Source: Atriophallophorus winterbourni (Eukaryota > Platyhelminthes > Trematoda > Plagiorchiida > Microphallidae). From it: 64,000 nt of DNA. Under the pieces are notes generated by a model. That model made no database searches and was not told the DNA's origin. It was given only the letters and a program-made list of their open reading frames with translations. Each line of letters opens with the position of its first letter. Positions within the stretch are counted from its first letter, which is position 1. The stretch spans positions 1-64,000 of the forward strand of contig JACCGJ010010488.1 in the NCBI GenBank assembly GCA_013407085.1, in the 5' to 3' direction. This document shows positions 45,410 through 55,680 of this stretch, piece after piece. The translations under genes were made by a program, and so were the position numbers.

Positions 45410-45705
45410 TTGCAAGAATTTCCATCAAACAAACCCCACGAGTAGTTTCGTGCTGTTAGCACTTATCAGGTAGGGACAGTAGGATGAGAATTCGCATGCG
45501 CTCGAAACTGTTGAACATTGTAAAAAAAAAACGTTGCGCTTGAATGTCACTGTTTGATAAGGCAGTTACGACCAACTTGGTCAATCACATACGCCGAAAC
45601 ACATGTATATTGTGTTCAACCCATGGTGATGACCAAATATCATCATATGCAAGCATTTCCATCCCACACCCTACCAAAGAACTAAATCAAGTGCTCACGT
45701 AGATA
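45410..45705 (-). repeat. Hammerhead-like repeat family A, dimer (best stem II)
   Basis: Minus strand core at 45,470-45,434: CTGATAA, GTGCT-AAC-AGCAC (perfect 5-bp stem II with 3-nt loop), GAAAC, TACTC, GTGGGG. Only one core base differs from the CUGAUGA consensus (G8 to A). Part of a second unit lies at 45,645-45,705, 234 bp away (GGTAGGGTGTGGGATGG, AAATGCTTGCATATG). Between them are the markers GGTTGAACACAATATAC and GATTGACCAAGTTGGTCG. Confidence 0.68.
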
Positions 45706-46199
45706 AAGTAATGCCCATAACCATGAACAAAAATGCTAGTTATCATATACAGCCTCAATGTTTGTTCGTGAAAAAAGATAAACTTTATACTTACAAACAT
45801 CAGTTAATTATTATATATATTGTTCAGTGTTTGAAAGCTCAATACGTCTCAGTGTATCAATGCAAAATGACACATTGTAAGGCTTTCTTCCAACATTTAA
45901 GGTTAGTAAAACAGCCAATTATTCACACGTTTTTTCAATGCAATCATTTAATTTCTGGCAGCAGAGGTGCGATTTATAATTGATTTTTTGGTCTCAAACA
46001 TGTGACATGTATGTGACAGATTTAGGTGAAGTAATTCTCAAGATCGCCACTTTTAAATTGCTCACGTCATTGTTGAATTTGAATTGATCGCTGTTGAAAA
46101 AATATAGAAAGAGAGCAGATACACACACAAAACAACTGTTGACAACTCAAAGTTAGAAGTGAAATCCTATTGATGTCAAGAAATTTATATTTGAATACA
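45706..46199. other. No recognisable gene
   Basis: Plus ORF 45,711-45,983 (90 codons) is AT-biased with no motif; not supported. Confidence 0.45.
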
Positions 46200-46290
46200 A
46201 TTAAATCACACAAACCCCACTGCGGTTTTCGTGCGGTTTGCACTGAACAGGTATGGCAGTACAGGAACAGCATGCCTTGATAGAAGGAAT
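46200..46290 (-). repeat. Hammerhead-like repeat family A, core only
   Basis: Minus strand core at 46,251-46,215: CTGTTCA, GTGC-AAACC-GCAC (perfect 4-bp hairpin), GAAAACCGC, AGTGGGG, TTTGTGTGAT. The CUGAUGA box is decayed, but stem II and the GAAA box are kept. Confidence 0.55.
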
Positions 46291-47149
46291 AGTATTTAAT
46301 GCTAGAACGTGGTAGCAAGTGTTGGTTAAAGTGGACACAATAACTCTCTCCAATCCTTTGATTACATACATCTGCTGCGGATTGTGAAAATCTGGACATC
46401 GTGTCAGATTTGTCGGTAGCAAATGATTTATCATTACACCCAAAAAAACAAGATGCTACACCCTGGAAAGGATATTCATTGACACATTTATTGGAAACTG
46501 AAATCCTGGTAGAAATCATTCTAGACCATGGAGTATGCATAAGTGTTAAGCTCAATCGCACGGTAAACTTTCTGATTAAACATCGACACAGCAGTGGATT
46601 CTTGCGTATATTTTTGTAACGTTACTTATGATAATGAACGTGTAACATCTTTCAACGGTGTAGTATGCGACACGTGTTCGGGCTGCTTATTTTGCCCACT
46701 TTGATAAAATTTATCACATCGCGACAATGTTTGTTTTGGGTCTCCGAAATGTTCCTTACTTGGGTCTGAGAATACAGTTTCGGCAAGGAGGATACTCATA
46801 AACTGACTCATTTCAAGAGTATGGTGAAAACCGTCTACTTCCCAGGTTCATTTATTGATTTCTGACCCCATGATTTGCTTTGCTTGCTATCTGTAAATAC
46901 CTATCCCCTCCTGTTGTGTATCCACTGTGCGTTGTATTTTTTAAAACGAATCTAGAACTAAGTATGGGAACGAATATCGTTCGTTCGCATTCATTAGATA
47001 TAAATGTTATATACTACTATTTTTTAACATTCATATTTTTATGTAATATTGTGGTTTTGTAAAGTGTTTGATTTTCAATCTGATAATCACTTTGCTACAC
47101 ACACTACCTAGCATTGAGAACTCACACTTGTGTTAGAATGTGGTATACG
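46291..47149. other. No recognisable gene; one antisense frame noted
   Basis: The minus ORF 46,561-46,067 (164 codons) is the longest non-element frame here. Its middle has a compact Cys-containing stretch (GVASCFFGCNDKSFATDKSD), but its C-terminal part runs into the hammerhead-like repeat. I recognise no family. It could include a host exon, unproven. Confidence 0.35.
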
Positions 47150-47690
47150 TTCTTAAACATGGCCTTTTGTATCCTGTCATTTCGTTGACTTTTCTCATTA
47201 CATCGAAGAGTTTTGGCTTTATAGAGGTGTTCTATGCTACCATATAGTTTCGACGGCAATGTTCTCTGTACAGCAGTGAAACATGAACCATCCACGCAAC
47301 ACATGAACGAAGAATCCGACGTATCTTGAACATATCGTGGATTGACTAAGTGGCTGATGCAGACGTGCTCTAAGACGTTGGTCCACAGAGCATGATAATC
47401 ATACTACGACAGCGCAGCATGCGTCAGTTTGGCAACGTCTACATAATCAAAATAGTCTTATTCTGAAAGATCAACTCTATGGTGAGTTACAATCAGAAAT
47501 TCGACCATTAGGCAGACGGCACTAGCGGTACGGAGACGTTTGAAAAAGAGATATGTAAGCTCTTGACATTGACCACGTGTCAGGGCAGTTAAGCTCAACG
47601 AGTCGCAGCTGGCGCATGTGGCCAATCGTTACATTTCGGTCCAGCGATAACCTCATAACCCCAGCTTTGCACGCTCACAGACCGATTGTG
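47150..47690 (+). mobile_element. Degenerate RTE-like 3' fragment
   Basis: ATCCGACGTATCTTGAACATATCGTGGATTGAC corresponds to the 'IRRMLNISWMD' block. CTACGACAGCGCAGCATGCG matches 'LLRQRRLR', and CTCTATGGTGAGTTACAATC matches 'LYGELQ'. GGTACGGAGACGTTTG and CATTGACCACGTGTC (KDVCK..IDHAS) follow. Many frameshifts. Confidence 0.65.
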
Positions 47691-48189
47691 TCTTGATGCA
47701 TCCCTGAGGTCAACCTGTCCAACGCTATTTGAGTTCACCCACGATTCCCAGAATACCAAATAAGCAAATTGCTCGAACGCGTATATTACACATGAGACAA
47801 ATGATGAAACACACGCTTTTCTTATTTAGGCAATCAAAGAATCAAAGCGGTGATACTCAACATTTCTTTCTCGGTTGTCACTTTGATCTGATTCGACGGT
47901 CGATTTCGAGTCGACCGGTGTATTTAACGACCTGGCCACACAATACTCGTTTAACCGACATTGACGAATCGAATAAAGTTCCAATGCGGCTAGCGTTGTC
48001 CATCTTCTCATAATTCCGTAATGGATGTAACTTGAACTGTCTGAAGTCATTCTACCTGAAAAGATGACAGACATGCTAATAAGCTTGCATTTTAATCACT
48101 AAAACCACTCAGGCATTTTTGTGGTGCATCAGGTGGTAACAGTAATACAATTGGAAACAACATTCGGATGCACACCACTGTTGGATAAT
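47691..48189. other. No recognisable gene
   Basis: Plus ORF 47,729-48,013 (94 codons) has no recognisable motif. Confidence 0.45.
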
Positions 48190-48350
48190 GGTTAGTACGA
48201 CCTATCTGTTCAATATGGGTTGAACACAGGATCGTGAACAAACATTCTAACGTTTCAATCGCATGAGGATCCTGCTCTCACTGGCTCTACCTGATAAGTG
48301 CACGAAACAGGTCTTGTGGTTTGTGAGATGGAAATGCATGCACGAGAGGT
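48190..48350 (+). repeat. Hammerhead-like repeat family A
   Basis: Core at 48,291-48,330: CTGATAA, GTGCAC, GAAACAGGTC, TTGTGG, then TTTGTGAGATGGAAATGCATGC. Stem II has collapsed to GTGCAC. The preceding TCGCATGAGGATCCTGCTCTCACTGG matches the unit upstream of other cores. Confidence 0.58.
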
Positions 48351-49699
48351 AAAATCAAGTTTCATGTCCTAGAACTAGACCTACGCTAAAACGACGAATA
48401 ACAAAACCCAAGTCTATATATTTCAGACATGCGTTTTAACCAAAACTAATTTCTGAATCTGACCACCCCGGCTATCCCTTGAATCTCACTTTCCAATCGT
48501 TTTCGTACAACATTGTTCACTTGATGCTCACACTAATTTGGGTCGTTTGATAGAAGTTGCAAACTGTTCCAAATATGATGATGGGCTCAACCTGTTCCTG
48601 AATGCGAGTTAACAAAATGTTGCTCAAACAATTCTTCCCAAAAAACCACATTAAATATTATCATATTTTTCAACAGAATGAAAGTGAAATGCACGTGAGT
48701 GGCAGTAAAAGTTCTCTACCAACGTGACACCTCGATAAAAATTCGAATTTTCAACTAATTGAATTTATTTGATTGAACTGATCAAAAATAATAATGGTTC
48801 CTAATTAGAATTTTTTCGCACGTGACCTTGTACAGCGATTTTTCAATGAGTTTGACAATTTCGGTAAATGTCCAATGATCTTTCGACAGGAGCTTCAAGT
48901 GAAGGAACCGAAAGTATGTGATAGTTAATGCGTTCAATTTTCAATAATTGTCTATTGATTTCATTTTTCCCTATACCTTGGAGACTATTGTTTGTATGTT
49001 GTTTTCAATATCAGCAGCATTTTCCAGCGATTATAATGGTTCAGGGCGCGTGGCATCCAATTAAGCAATATCAAAAATAAGAAAATACCTGTTCGAAATA
49101 AATTGTGTCGAAACAAATCGTAAGCTCTTCCGCGATAGTGTATGAGACAACTTCAGTTAGACTTCTGAATCTGTACGTTATTCTGTGATACTCATTGGGA
49201 TAACTCCGGTTAGACTACTGAATCCGTAGTACGCGAAATCCTGAAATTTCATATTTATCTCAGCTAACATTGAAAAGTGAATTTCAATAATCTATGAATA
49301 CAAATAATTCCAAATAGCTGACCAGTAAATGGTATCGTATCTATTCCAAAAACCGCGCAAACGTTTACAGTATATAAAAACAATAGAAAGTTTGACATGT
49401 TCCAAAAAATATACAACCGTAGATATCTGGCACGAGCGAAAAGAATCATCTTACCGCCGAAACGTATTTGTCTCATAATTTCACATGTTTAACGTCATGA
49501 TATCTGAGTAATTTGAGATAATTCAAGGTTTATGCTTGTGACTACTCGTTCGTATCAAACTCATCAAGCGATTCACAATGTTGATCACGACGATCCATAA
49601 TGAAGGCTCAGTGCGGGAGCTGCGTTCATATTTGAGCTCATCAGCAGTGTATAACCTCCGCTTCGGGTAGGAATGGTGATTCCATTCCAGTGAATCTAG
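48351..49699. other. No recognisable gene
   Basis: AT-rich DNA without a supported frame. The minus ORF 49,476-49,264 is hydrophobic but has no splice support. Confidence 0.5.
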
Positions 49700-49965
49700 A
49701 ATGTATTTTTATTTTGTCCCTGTCTGCTTTACTTAAAACATTTTACCTTCTAGCGTTGCTCACTTTGCTAGCTTACATGACTTCAAAACAAAATCTAACG
49801 AATCCTTAATGCATTATTCGTTTCCCGAACACTTGAATGCTGCTTAATTTAATTCATTATCTTGTTTATGCACTAACTAGTCAATTTTATCATGCTAAGA
49901 TTGTTGTTTAGCTAGTTGCTTTTTAGACCATTAGAAACCTCGAATTACTTTGAATCAACACAAAG
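49700..49965 (+). mobile_element. CR1 3' UTR and tail fragment
   Basis: Ends with TTGCTTTTTAGACCATTAGA and then CGAATTACTTTGAATCAAC, the same terminal motif and TTTGAATCAC-like tail as the plus-strand CR1 of the tandem array. No coding part is recognisable upstream. The left limit is approximate. Confidence 0.6.
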
Positions 49966-50059
49966 TATTCCTCTGTGTAATTTAACTTCCTTTGTTTACG
50001 CCTTTTACTGGCGCTGTACAATTGTTGAAATAGCAAAACGAAGTGGTCGTTTCGACCTA

Positions 50060-50345
50060 GCGTTCGGTGACACTTAAGATCTTCCATGGGCTCGGAGGTT
50101 TATCCCAGGTCTAGGAGAGAAGCCTGTTGCAAATATCTTTGTACCTATATTGAAAAAAATGATGCACATTGGAATTGAATAGAGCAGTACACGAAATTGG
50201 TAGTCCAATGATTGCAGTGGATGATCTAGTTGGTCACATAGTTGCGATAGATCGAAGCATCCTATTAACAATAATTGCCGATTGCGCTGTTTTCCAACAT
50301 TCTGCATTGCTTTCAACAGCATTTCGATGGTAAACGGTAAACCAC
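50060..50345 (-). mobile_element. CR1 endonuclease fragment (minus strand)
   Basis: On the minus strand LLKAMQNVGKQRNRQ, then LLLIGCFDLSQLCD aligns with LLQMMRNAGNLRGC..LIMGDINLPHLYF of the near-complete CR1. The catalytic GD.N has become GC.D. DHPLQSLDYQF matches THTQQSLEYKF. Only this block survives. Confidence 0.6.
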
Positions 50346-50893
50346 AAAAGCTTTAAGTTACACCATATGCTGTCTTTCAGATCGCGATTTTTGTCAGGAG
50401 CTACCGTCTAAGCCGGTTCTAAAACAGTCTCATTGAATCAAGGTCATGTTAGAAATAACGAGATCGTAAACGATCATATAATAATGGAACTACATTTTGG
50501 TTATTTCTATGATATTAAAGGAATGCTAGTTTTCTTACCAGGCATTGTGTTTCAGTATTTAGGTAACAGATTGTGAATTTCGTAAACAGAGATGGGACAG
50601 AATGCTAGTACGTTTGTCTGGCTTGGTAAGATTTATGAATGCTTTGCAAGTTGTTTATTTGTATATTAATTTTAATATTTCCTTTGAGAAGAACAACTAA
50701 CCCAGCAGTCCACACGTTTTTTAATAAGCCACTGACATGTTTCTTCAATATGCAGATTTAAAAAATGTTCTCATGTTTACAATTGTTTTGAACACTCATA
50801 GCTCAGTTGCAAGATTGTAGTCTATAATTGTCCTCGGAGCCTAAAGATTTTATTGAGCACCCTTCGTAATCAATCAAGTTGGTCGTATCACAG
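50346..50893. other. Upstream of the EGF exon; no exon seen
   Basis: AT-rich, by position an intron of the EGF gene. No further Cys-rich or hydrophobic exon with splice sites is visible on the plus strand. Confidence 0.45.
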
Positions 50894-51067
50894 GTATTTC
50901 ACTATCCAATTTCATTAAACCAGCCAACTACCCGTTGGAAGTGATCTGTACTTGGGCCTGTGGACCTCACGGATTCTGCAAAAACGATTCCGAGGGGAAA
51001 ACACGTTGCTTCTGTGATCCTTTCTACGACAATCCTAATACCATTGAACATATTCCGGTTTGTCAAC
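50894..51067 (+). CDS. EGF-like module exon of a single-pass membrane protein
   Basis: Open frame bounded by an acceptor (GTATCACAG before 50,894) and a textbook donor (GTGAGT from 51,068), both phase 1 as is usual for EGF modules. The peptide ends YPLEVICTWACGPHGFC, then KNDSEGKTRCFCDPFYDNP and IPVC. Its six cysteines have the spacing C-x3-C-x5-C-x9-C-x-C-x15-C, an EGF-like pattern. EGF modules are extracellular disulphide-bonded domains for protein contact. The next recognisable exon downstream, at 53,363, encodes a membrane anchor in the matching phase, so this is probably the juxtamembrane module of a type I membrane protein. Upstream exons, including any signal peptide, were not found. 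The exact acceptor is less certain than the donor. Specific family unknown. Confidence 0.75.
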
Positions 51068-51784
51068 GTGAGTTCAACTTCTTTTTTGTCGATCGATAAG
51101 TCATACATTAGCGAACTTTGTTCCCTTGAGTGCTTGATCTAGAAATCTGTTCCAATGGTCCCTCGAATATTAGTTTTAGCTGTGAGTAAGAAACTTTAAT
51201 CAATAATCGTAAATTAATTAATTACTCATGTTTTGCAGGACATAGTGATTGTTTTATTGAGTGCGTAGTTTTCGTAATTTTGTGTTATGTTTGAAACCTT
51301 TGTGTGAATTTGAACATCGTGAAACCCGCACAAATATTGCAAATATTTTATGCCGACTTTGACCGTGTTCACTGGTATCTATTTGATGAGAATGCGTATC
51401 GTATTATTTGAATCGACCGCTGATCGTAGTCAGCCCCTATGGGTTTACAATACGGTGCTCAACGGTAAAGTCACAACTGAGTTGGAGGCTAGTATGCTAT
51501 GTAGTAATGTTATCTGCCCTGAAAAGCATTCTGTATCAGAAGTGAAACTTTACAAAACACTTGTTCTAAACGACTGCACATAAGTAATATGGATATATTA
51601 TAGATCCTAAAAATATTTTTAATCAGCTGCACAATTATGATTGGATTGGTATTCTTTAGTTGAAGATCAGTTGAACGGGGTAGTGGATACGATTTCTGAC
51701 CAGTGGGCTCTTAATAAAAAAATACTCATGGTAGAGAATTGTGAGAATATTCAGACTTATTTGTATGCCACATTAGATTGGTTT

Positions 51785-52390
51785 GTTGTTATCCTCCTTT
51801 GACCGGATGTACATCACAATCGCATGATGTTTTATGCCGCACAGCTCTTTGAATGACCGAACAGTCCGAATCGTAGGAGAATAATCTCTCCTGCAGTACT
51901 CGGTCAATCGATGTCAGTTGCACACTGATGAATTTATGTAGTAGTATATGTATAGTATTATCTGCTTCCCTTTAGATTGCAGATAAGACCTCGAATGCGA
52001 TCGTACAAAAATTATTTTTTTCCAAACTAGTGGGGTCAATTTCAAGAGCTATGATATCACTTTTGCAAACGTCTTTGTACTACAAGCGGGTTTAATGTTT
52101 GAATTCCCGATTTGCAATCACCATAGAGTAAGTCTTCTTTTAAATACGACCATTCTGCATTCTGTAGATGTAATGAAGCCGCCGTATGGGGAGCTGTCCT
52201 AGTAGGGTTGACAAGCTTTTGGAAGACCCTCAGCATTAGTCCCTTTGTTTATGCACAATATGTTCAATATAAAACGGATGCTTTGTAGATGGAAAGCCTT
52301 AAGCTTCCGTTGGTGTCTCGCTTGGCACGTCTACGTTATACTGTCGTACAGTGACTCATTTATTATGCACACGTTAAATACCATGAAGGT
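51785..52390 (-). mobile_element. Degenerate RTE-like 3' fragment (minus strand)
   Basis: In plus view: GGATGTACATCACAATCGCATG, CTCTTTGAATGACCGAACAGTCCGAATCG, AAGAGCTATGATATCACTTTTGCAAACGTCTTTGTAC, CATTCTGCATTCTGTAGATG and GATGGAAAGCCTTAAGCTTCCG, all collinear with 3,720-4,320. No open frame. It lies inside the inferred intron of the EGF gene. Confidence 0.7.
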
Positions 52391-52899
52391 ATAATTTTAG
52401 AAAATTGACGGCAGAAAAGCAACTTGTGTACCTAAATTTACACAGTTGGACAATTATTTGGATAACGATAATTTCTGTTGGCGTGAGTTAAACACAATCA
52501 ATCAATTCCGTCATAAGTATGCCTCATCAGTTTTCATTTTATCAAGATTCCGCATGATGGCACAACTCTTTTATATTCAAATTTAACGTACGAGATTGAA
52601 AATAGTTAACTCAGTAAAACATCAGTCCAAGTTATTCTAGGTGATATCACTCATAGTTTGGTGAGATTTTGACAACGGCAGGTTGTGTCAAATCGCATTT
52701 CTACATATATCTGTCATAACTCCGTTTAAATGACTAGACACTGGGAGTGCATACAACTATTTCGGGAGGCGCATTCTAAATTGAATTGGTACAAACCGAT
52801 AGAAAATTTATATATCCATAGATAGTTTGCACTGATATAACAGATAGTCATTCAATTTCATATTTTTCCGAATTTCTATGGCACACATTAAATAAAACC

Positions 52900-53290
52900 A
52901 CAAATTTGTTTACCAACCTTTCACTGTCTCAAGGTTTAATGAAACTGACTTTACTGCTTCCGCTTGATGACGGCAAACACTAATAAAAGGGTAGTGGTGT
53001 GTAAGAGATGTGAATGTGAACACAACACTACACTGGTCCTCAATAAATGTATCGAGAGATTGACAGGAAACACATTGTGCTTCTGTATTTGAACATCGTG
53101 GTTCTTTGTAAAAAACCCTATAAAACAGGGGCATACCAGTATAGCTTTGCTTACCACTATATGACTCTGTAGAGGCTCACTGGACCTGATATTACTCTCT
53201 ACACCTGATGACGGAAAACCGCAAAAACCGGTAGTGGTGTGTAAGGGATGGGGATGTGATCACCACAATATACTACAGTGTTACTTTGTA
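52900..53290 (+). repeat. Hammerhead-like repeat family B, tandem dimer
   Basis: Two cores 241 bp apart. The first, at about 52,963-53,005, is CTTGATGA, CGGCAAACACTAATAAAAGG, GTAGTGGTGTGTAAGAGATG. The second, at about 53,204-53,245, is CTACAC, CTGATGA, CGG-AAAA-CCG, CAAAAACCGGTA, GTGGTGTGTA. TACAC before and GTGTGTA after the second core can pair as stem I. The GAAA box of the second copy is CAAAA. Shared flanks (GGTTCTTTG, ACTGAAACT) link it to the monomer at 6,546-6,870. The dimer lies about 70 bp upstream of the TM exon. Confidence 0.62.
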
Positions 53291-53362
53291 ACACGTGTTC
53301 TTATTTGCTTACTTTCTACAATTAAGTAATAAATGATTGAAAATGTTTTCATGCTTTGACAG

Positions 53363-53580
53363 TCAACGTCCTTTCACTGGTGTTTATCTCGCTCACCGGA
53401 TTTGTCGTCCTTATGAGCGTCATGGCATTCGTAACCGTAATTTGAACCAGACGGAGAAAACGAAGAAATCGAGGGTTTACACAAGGAAAAATAACACCGA
53501 AATTTGGCAAATTTACACGGATACGTTCCAGTGACAATAACGAATACACGGATGATTTTGATTCAATGAAAGTTCCATAA
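53363..53580 (+). CDS. Transmembrane/cytoplasmic-tail exon, in-frame TGA after the helix
   Basis: Follows the acceptor TGCTTTGACAG. In phase 1 it encodes a hydrophobic helix (NVLSLVFISLTGFVVLMSVM, then AFVTVI) and then TGA at 53,443-53,445. Beyond the stop the frame stays open (TRRRKRRNRGFTQGK, then RSSDNNEYTDDFDSMKVP) to TAA at 53,578. A run of basic residues directly after a helix is a classic stop-transfer signal. The minus-strand paralogue at 62,106-61,922 is open at this point (AATCAKRRRRRTQG), so the TGA looks like a CGA-to-TGA mutation removing the tail. Alternatives are genuine termination at the membrane face or readthrough. Probably the last exon of the EGF gene at 50.9 kb. Confidence 0.7.
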
Positions 53581-53829
53581 CATTTTCAAAATACTTTGCT
53601 AAAGAAGCTTATTTTTTGTATGTTATGAACTATAGACATCGAGTGACAATTTCAAATAACATTCAAGGCATTTAGCTGGATCAATTTCGTGTTTTTCTAG
53701 ATGATATTTTTTCACAAAACCAACACGCTGCGATTAAATTGCTATAACTGTCCAGATTCTTGTAAATGATAATGCACTTGAGCATAGATATTTATATCAA
53801 ACAAACTAGGATCCCAAAGAAGAAATAAC

Positions 53830-54610
53830 GACATTTTTATCTGGTGTTTTGAATGGCTGAAATGTAGCCATGTCTAACGCTATAGCGTACCTCTTGCCGA
53901 TTGAACAGGTTTTCAAGTGGGTGATTCGCTATATGCATAGTGTTGAAAATCGAGATGAAATCACTCCTCGCACGGTTGTAGGAAATTTCAAATAGGTTCA
54001 GAGTTGCAATCCTCACCTCGTTTGACTTGTAGTATAGTCCCGTCAACAGTTTTGTATATCATAAATCACTACCGTGAATACTGTAATTTACTTTCAATAA
54101 ACACAACCAGGTCTTTCTCATCAGTAACACGTGAAAGTTCATGAGATACCAGAGAGAAGAGAGAGAGAGAGAGAATCTGGCAATATTCTACGGCGCGCAA
54201 GCAAGTCCAAAGTTTGATGTCATTCACAAATAAAATAAGTGTACTGTAAACGATATAACGAAGATCTTTTACGTTAAACAGAAAGAGTAATGGCCCAAAG
54301 CTGAGCTTTGAGGTACAAAACCTGTAACTTCTACTGGCTGGATAATATATAATTTACTGTTAACTTAATTACATAACCAAACATGCAATCCTGTAATCAC
54401 CTACGTCAGGTTGCTCTAATTTATCTAGCAGTATGTTGCGCTTAACGTGATCAATGTCGCTAGATATATCCAAGTAAAATGCTAGGAAATGGTATACATT
54501 TTTCCCGACTCGAGTAAAGTTATGAGGATTAATGAGTAAATTGGAGATGCCGGAGTGCCTTGTCACAAATCCTAGCTGTAATATGGAAAGAAAATTATTT
54601 TGTTTCAAAT
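53830..54610 (-). mobile_element. Degenerate CR1 RT/C-terminal fragment (minus strand)
   Basis: From 54,610 downwards: LQLGFVTRHSGISNLLIN (the '.Q.GFR..HSC...LL' block), HFLAFYLDISSDIDHVKRNI with LLDKLEQPDVGD (the 'LD.SKAFD.V.H..LL.KL' block). After an eroded middle come ARSDFISIFNTMHIANHPLE and NLFNRQE, matching 'RGDLILMYNIMHVPNHPLSKLF'. The catalytic box region is unreadable. Confidence 0.7.
54150..54175. repeat. AG microsatellite
   Basis: Short (GA)n run inside the decayed CR1. Confidence 0.85.
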
Positions 54611-54859
54611 CATTGATACGGTAATCAGCTACAATCGTTCCAAACGTTTAAAGACGCCACGTCAAAAATTTCTGGTCTATTGTTAGACATATCGGATCTT
54701 TTCATTCCTGTTAGATTTAGGGAACGGTGAATTATAACGGAAGATCTTGGTATTTACCCACGAGTTGGAAAAAAATTTCTCCTTAGTAGTCACTCCAGAG
54801 TTATTGCGTAAGCCGTCATCTCCAAGAGGATGAATAGCAGATTCTTCTCCCTGCTGCTG

Positions 54860-55015
54860 AACGAACGTCACGCCGTCGGTATCGAAGTGACACCCATCGA
54901 CTAAGTACTGCTTATCGATATGAAGGCTGCAGTACAGATTGTCACTCTATTATCGGACTGTTTTCTCATTCAAACGCTGCTGTGCATTTGATGTTCATCC
55001 GTGGTCCACAACGAC
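54860..55015 (+). mobile_element. RTE 3' end fragment
   Basis: ATTATCGGACTGTTTTCTCATTCAAACGCTG, TGCATTTGATGTTCATCCGTGG resembles the RTE finger/3' UTR (GAATCGGACTGTTTAGTCATTC, GATGTACATCCATGG). Only the terminus is present. Confidence 0.45.
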
Positions 55016-55544
55016 AGGAGAAGAACAACCCAAATAATAAGGTGGTTTTAGATTGATTCGGTACTATTAAAGAGCTTTCATCGTGCAATAGTTTCGGAAA
55101 CGGTTAGAAATACCATCAGCTAGATATCAATTCAGGATACTCCATGAGTTATTTGCAGAAGAATATATTTCTTTATATGGGCATATATAGTATCATCTAT
55201 ATATTTTTGTAAATTTAGATAACACGGTAAACCAAACAATGTTTAAGTTCGTTATTTCCGGTTATAGTAAACTACTCATGTCGTGTGGAATATCGAGTTA
55301 TGTCGCTGAATGGCGAATGTCCTAAATTCTAATTGGTTGTTGGTTTATTCACCTAAAGGATTATATTCACATGACCCATCCCCCGGTTAATTTTACGATG
55401 TTGATAACGTTTAAATTTACATCCAAGGACAACGCGTACACTGTTTAGCGTGATTGATTCCCGAATGGCATAAACGTCAATCGGCCACGCATCCAACAAA
55501 GAGGCAGTTAAATCCAAAAATACATCGACTAACGACAAATTGTG
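55016..55544. other. No recognisable gene
   Basis: AT-rich; no supported frame or repeat. Confidence 0.5.
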
Positions 55545-55680
55545 AGCGCTGCTGGATAGATTGTCACTCCCAAATCGGAATCTTTAGTTATTCTGAAAGC
55601 TACGGAGCATGAAACACATCATGCGTTTGTCATGTTTACCCATGGTCGACATAGACCGAAGAAAGACAACAACAACTACT
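55545..55680 (+). mobile_element. RTE 3' end fragment
   Basis: CAAATCGGAATCTTTAGTTATTC, GAAAGCTACGGAGCATGAAAC, CATGCG, CCATGGTCGACATAGACCGAA, then GACAACAACAAC, the canonical RTE 3' terminus. Nothing of the coding body remains. Confidence 0.6.

Larger units (their letters stand above)
51068..53362 (+). other. Inferred intron of the EGF/TM gene, loaded with repeats
   Basis: Begins GTGAGT and ends TTTGACAG. Joining the two exons across it keeps phase (C plus TC). It contains a minus-strand RTE fragment (51,785-52,390) and a family B hammerhead-like dimer (52,900-53,290). The plus ORF 51,350-51,583 within it is not in a compatible phase with convincing sites, and I treat it as non-coding. Confidence 0.55.

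Noticed and set aside
46067..46561. 164-codon minus ORF as a gene
   Set aside because: Its C-terminal part lies in a hammerhead-like repeat and the rest has no recognisable family or splice support; kept only as a note.
51350..51583. 77-codon ORF in the inferred EGF/TM intron as an extra exon
   Set aside because: Its frame does not fit phase-1 joining with a convincing acceptor and donor, and it shows no domain pattern.
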